This document shows, one piece after another, positions 60,960 through 64,000 of a DNA stretch of 64,000 nucleotides. The stretch lies in NCBI RefSeq assembly GCF_042433955.1, contig NZ_JBHLUH010000061.1, positions 1 to 64,000 of the forward strand. Direction: 5' to 3'. The DNA comes from Phytohabitans kaempferiae. Lineage in GTDB: Bacteria > Actinomycetota > Actinomycetes > Mycobacteriales > Micromonosporaceae. Position 1 is the stretch's first letter; every line of letters begins with the position of its first letter. Below the pieces are notes generated by a model. That model saw only the letters and a list, made by a program, of their open reading frames with translations, had not been told where the DNA came from and ran no database searches. Both the position numbers and the translations under genes were made by a program.

Positions 60960-62228
60960 TCAGCCGCCGGTGCCCGACGGGACCGGCGCGGGCGATGCGC
61001 CGACGACGGTGCCGGGGGGCGGTGCCTGGGCCGGGGCCGGCCGGAGCCCGGCCGGTACGGGCAGCGCGCTGCCTTTGACGAACTCGTCCCAGCCGACGTT
61101 CCAGGCTGTCCAGCCGTTGCCCGCGTCCAGCGTCACCTCGGTGCCCTTGACCGTGACCAGGTCGCCGACCTGGGTGACGCCCATCAGCCAGTTGGCGGCG
61201 GAGGCGGAGATGTTGGTGCAGCCGTGCGAGACGTTGCGGCTGCCCTGGTCTCCTACGGACCAGGGCGCTCCGTGGATGAACTCGCCGCCCCAGGTGAGTC
61301 GCTGGGCGTCCTGGACGTCGACCACGTAGCCGCCGTCCGGCTCGCCCCGCGTGTCGAAGGTCGTGTATTCGTGCTTCTCCATGATCACCATCTTGCCGCT
61401 GGAGGTCGGCGTGCTCGACTTGCCGAGGCTGACCGGGATCTTGCGGATCACCTTGCCGTCACGCAGGACCGACATCTGCTTCGTGCGGTTGTCGATCTCC
61501 AGGGCCACCTGATGGCCGACCTTGGAGGTGGCGGTGCGGTCGGCGTCCCCGACCCGGCCCTTTCCGATCGGCAGTCCCTGAAGGGCGGACCGGACGCTGA
61601 TCGTCGTGCCGGGCCGCCAGAAGTCGGGCGCCCGGTAGTAGACCTGGCTGCCGTCGGCCACCCATGACCAGGCCCCGGGCTGCGGGGGATCGGTCTTCAC
61701 GAACAACCGGCGCTGCACATCCGCTCTGGCCTCTTTGGCGACGGGCGGGTCGAACGCGACGGTAACCGGCATGGCTGTGCCGTACGTCCGGCCGTTGGAG
61801 AAGTACAACGTGCTGGTGATCGCCGGTTTCGTCGACTTCGGCATCGTGGTGAAGGTGGTCTTCTGGGTGACGGTCTTCCCGGCGTCGGTGGTGGCGGTCA
61901 CCTCGGCGGTGTAGGTGCGGCGGGGCTGCAACGGCTTGCTCGGCACCCAGGCCGACGCGTCCTCCCGAGGTTCCGCCTGGACCTGGTTGCCCTTGTCGTC
62001 GGTGATCCGTACGGCGGTGACCCGCCCGCCCTTGACGGCTGTGCCCACCTCGGCGCTGATCGGCACGTCACGGGCCTGGTCGGCAGGTGTCACGAGCAGT
62101 TCCAGCGACGCCGCCTGCTCCCCGGCCCGCCGGCCGTCCGGTTTGCTGTCGGCGGTGCACGCGGCGAGTACCAACGGCGTGGCCGCGATGGCTACGGACA
62201 GCAGGTTCAGTCGCCGCCTCAACTCCAT
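60960..62228 (-). CDS. L,D-transpeptidase lipoprotein (YkuD domain)
   Basis: 422 residues. A lipoprotein signal with LAAC (Cys about residue 24), two Ig-like domains (about 40-240, with SLELLVTPADQARDVPISAE and STLYFSNGRTYGTAMPVTVA), the catalytic YkuD domain (about 250-375) with HGAPWS and SHGCTNIS (catalytic Cys near residue 334), and a C-terminal extension with a Pro-rich end. This is the LdtMt2-type design of actinobacteria, which makes 3-3 cross-links in peptidoglycan. ATG 62228 has GGGGGAG 6 bases upstream; the frame to 62294 has no better start. Confidence 0.94.
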   Translation of the reverse strand: MELRRRLNLLSVAIAATPLVLAACTADSKPDGRRAGEQAASLELLVTPADQARDVPISAEVGTAVKGGRVTAVRITDDKGNQVQAEPREDASAWVPSKPLQPRRTYTAEVTATTDAGKTVTQKTTFTTMPKSTKPAITSTLYFSNGRTYGTAMPVTVAFDPPVAKEARADVQRRLFVKTDPPQPGAWSWVADGSQVYYRAPDFWRPGTTISVRSALQGLPIGKGRVGDADRTATSKVGHQVALEIDNRTKQMSVLRDGKVIRKIPVSLGKSSTPTSSGKMVIMEKHEYTTFDTRGEPDGGYVVDVQDAQRLTWGGEFIHGAPWSVGDQGSRNVSHGCTNISASAANWLMGVTQVGDLVTVKGTEVTLDAGNGWTAWNVGWDEFVKGSALPVPAGLRPAPAQAPPPGTVVGASPAPVPSGTGG

Positions 62229-62681
62229 GATGCTCCCCCCGTTGGTGGCTTCCCTTCGCCACATTCTCTCTACCGCCATCCGATACACGCGCAATTTCGG
62301 ATAGATTCACCGGGCGCAATTCTGGGCGGCATTTCCGGCGATGTGCGCGACGGCAGGGCCTGGGCAATTGCGGCAGAAGCGCGCCCAGCCGGCCGGTCCG
62401 GGTGGATGTGTCACGGCCGTGGCCGCCATCCCGTCCCGAACCGCCCGTGCCGCGCTGTCTCGCGCGTTCCGTCCGCTGGAAAGATGGACCTCAATTCGGG
62501 TGAGGGTGCCCTTTTATAGTGATCTTTCGGTGGCCAGGCCGGGCCTGGATCATGGGGCGGCGAAAAACATTCCGCGCGGCACCACGAAAAGACGGTTCCA
62601 AATAGATGACAGTGTCCATTCGCGGGTCAACAAGATCGCGATGGTGGTGGCTAGAATCAGCGGGCCGAAGGGGGAGGGCGC
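62229..62681. other. Long divergent intergenic region, locally AT-rich
   Basis: 453 bp between the L,D-transpeptidase gene and the rightmost gene. The part 62500-62660 is clearly richer in A/T than its surroundings. TAGAAT at 62652-62657 may be the -10 element for the gene starting at 62682. No convincing coding frame, tRNA or strong hairpin is seen. Confidence 0.5.
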
Positions 62682-64000
62682 GTGGTCGAGGTTTCCGAGG
62701 ACGTCGTCGCGCGGCTCGGTGCGTCGGTGGCCGCGGTGTTGCCGCTGATCGCTCTGCGCGTGCCCGCCGGTCCGGCCGCTGGTCTGGGGCGGCTGGGCGC
62801 GCCGGACGATCCCGCTCTGCGCACCGCTGTCCGGCGACGGGCGGCGATGGCGGATGTGGCTGGCGCACGGGCGCGCGGGGTCTTGGCCCGACCGGGACCG
62901 CCGCGTCCGGTGCCGCGCGGGGTCGGTGTCCCGCGGCCGATGCCGGCCGGGCCGGTCGCGTGGGCGGGGTCGCCCACCGCCGACGGGTCGGCGTTGCTGG
63001 CCGCGCTCGGTGACGTGGAGCCGCTGCTGGCGGAGCGCCTGCTCGGTGCGCTGGAGCTGCTGGTGGATGACCTGCGGTTGGCCGGCGTGCCAGACCTGAC
63101 GGCGTGCGTCGAGCCGGCGCCTGCGGGCCAATACGTGGTCACGGAGAGCGCCGGGCAGAGCGAGGCGGTGGCCGCGGCCAGGACGGTGGATCTGCTGCAC
63201 CCCGGTGTGGCCGAGCTGATCGAGTCGCTGTGCCGGCGGCTCGCCGCACACGACCAGCTTCGGGAGCCGCTGGCGGTGGGTGAGGGCGACGAGGCGTCGG
63301 TCGCCGCCGGGCACGGTGCGGCACACCTGGCCTTGGCGGTGGCGACGGCGAGCGCCGTCCTGGGGCAGGTGCCCGTCCCGGCGTTCGTCGACCGGCCGGC
63401 CGCTGTGGTGGGTCTGGCGGTCGGTGCCGCGGTGGTGCTGCTGCGCGAGGCGCCGATGCCGGCCGCGTACGAGTCGGCGCTGCTCGCCAAGGCGCGTGCC
63501 GACTACCTGCTGCCGCGGCACAGCGTCGGCTCGGTGACGGTGTCCGGACACCGGTTCGCGCTGGCCGAGAGCGGGTTTCCCGAGCGCGCCGACTTCGGTG
63601 GCAACGGCCTGGTGTCCGTGGTGGACGGTGGCGTGGTGATCCGCACCGGCGTCGAGCACGGCCCGGTTACGGTCATCGCCCGCGTGCTCGCGGAGCCGCC
63701 CGCCTCCGTGGAGGCCGCCGGCTGGGACGAGGTGGTGGAGGTCGGCTGGCGCGCGTCCCACGGGCGTGCCTCGGTGCGGGGACCGGACGGTGGCGGCGAC
63801 CCGACGTTGGCCCGGATCACGCCGCCCTGGCCCGGCGACTACCGGCTGCGGGTACACGCCCGTGGCCGCGACGACGTCGACGACCCGTGGGCGGAAAGCT
63901 ACGAGCTGGTGGTGTGGCAGGCGCCCGCCGCGCCGGAGGTCGTGCACCGGCGCACCGACCGGCTCGGCCACCGGCTGCGCGGCGAGCCGGAGCCGGACCG
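62682..64000 (+). CDS. Large hypothetical protein, N-terminal 439 residues (runs off the window)
   Basis: The frame is open from GTG 62682, with GGGGGAGGG just upstream, to the end of the window, so the stop is outside. The C-terminal part of the visible chain (about residues 305-415) reads FGGNGLVSVVDGGVVIRTGV, then WDEVVEVGWR and WPGDYRLRVHARGRDDVDD, ending ESYELVVWQAP. That block occurs in actinobacterial proteins of unknown function, where it looks like a beta-sandwich module. The first 290 residues are helical and Ala/Leu/Val-rich and are not recognised. Valine-, glycine- and arginine-rich codons fit real coding in this genome. Confidence 0.75.
   Translation, partial: MVEVSEDVVARLGASVAAVLPLIALRVPAGPAAGLGRLGAPDDPALRTAVRRRAAMADVAGARARGVLARPGPPRPVPRGVGVPRPMPAGPVAWAGSPTADGSALLAALGDVEPLLAERLLGALELLVDDLRLAGVPDLTACVEPAPAGQYVVTESAGQSEAVAAARTVDLLHPGVAELIESLCRRLAAHDQLREPLAVGEGDEASVAAGHGAAHLALAVATASAVLGQVPVPAFVDRPAAVVGLAVGAAVVLLREAPMPAAYESALLAKARADYLLPRHSVGSVTVSGHRFALAESGFPERADFGGNGLVSVVDGGVVIRTGVEHGPVTVIARVLAEPPASVEAAGWDEVVEVGWRASHGRASVRGPDGGGDPTLARITPPWPGDYRLRVHARGRDDVDDPWAESYELVVWQAPAAPEVVHRRTDRLGHRLRGEPEPD

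Noticed and set aside
62515..62520. TATAGT as a promoter -10 box
   Set aside because: No -35 partner at the right distance and no nearby start; TAGAAT at 62652 is better placed for the gene at 62682.

Overview
The window looks like chromosomal DNA of a high-GC actinomycete, most likely a member of the Micromonosporaceae or a close relative. This is inferred from the very high GC content, the frequent GTG/TTG starts, two giant SARP/STAND regulators, an actinobacterial-type QcrCAB, DUF3040, a mycobacterial-type GH15 trehalase-like enzyme and an ECF41 sigma factor. No tRNA, rRNA, CRISPR array, insertion sequence or prophage gene was seen.

Layout. 1-2056: end of etfA, a strong terminator, a TetR remnant, a DUF1360 protein and a YhhN membrane protein. 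2057-13030: two large SARP-STAND-TPR regulators (the second with an extra N-terminal HTH) flank a three-gene operon of secreted cell-wall enzymes (amidase, GHL10 hydrolase, M23 peptidase) that all carry a golvesin-like beta-sandwich domain. 13036-19994: a 2059-residue RHS/YD-repeat protein with a Trp/Lys-rich segment and a C-terminal toxin-like tip, overlapped by a small gene that may encode its immunity protein. 20100-23891: fused isobutyryl-CoA mutase IcmF divergent from a MarR regulator across a perfect-arm palindrome. 24233-29082: a translationally coupled TPP enzyme (pyruvate oxidase type) and YdiJ/GlcD-type FAD/Fe-S dehydrogenase, with broken SDR fragments on both sides.

29265-42664 is the largest coherent system: a System I cytochrome c maturation operon (ccmC-E-F-G-H) divergent from a respiratory operon encoding a caa3-type oxidase (subunits II, I, III, a small membrane protein, CtaG), a monohaem cytochrome c and a bc complex (QcrC, QcrA, QcrB). 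The Ccm proteins would deliver and attach haem to the four CxxCH sites encoded in the facing operon. The divergent gap carries mirror-image GGGTAG elements resembling SigB-type promoters.

42713-53170 holds a GH15 glucanase/trehalase-like enzyme, DUF3040, an enolase-superfamily enzyme, two STAS proteins with a BON protein, a DDN-like F420 protein, a PAP2-kinase-flippase triple fusion and an Asp23/AmaP envelope-stress operon. 53190-64000 holds a BlaI-M56 pair, an iron-box-preceded ferric-iron binding lipoprotein, a deletion scar joining an AraC remnant to a hydrolase remnant, an SDR, an epimerase-ECF41 sigma operon, small proteins of unknown function, an L,D-transpeptidase and a gene running off the right edge.

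The most promising leads are the golvesin-tagged hydrolase trio, the RHS tip with its candidate immunity gene, the PAP2-kinase-flippase fusion, and the ccm/caa3/bc respiratory island.
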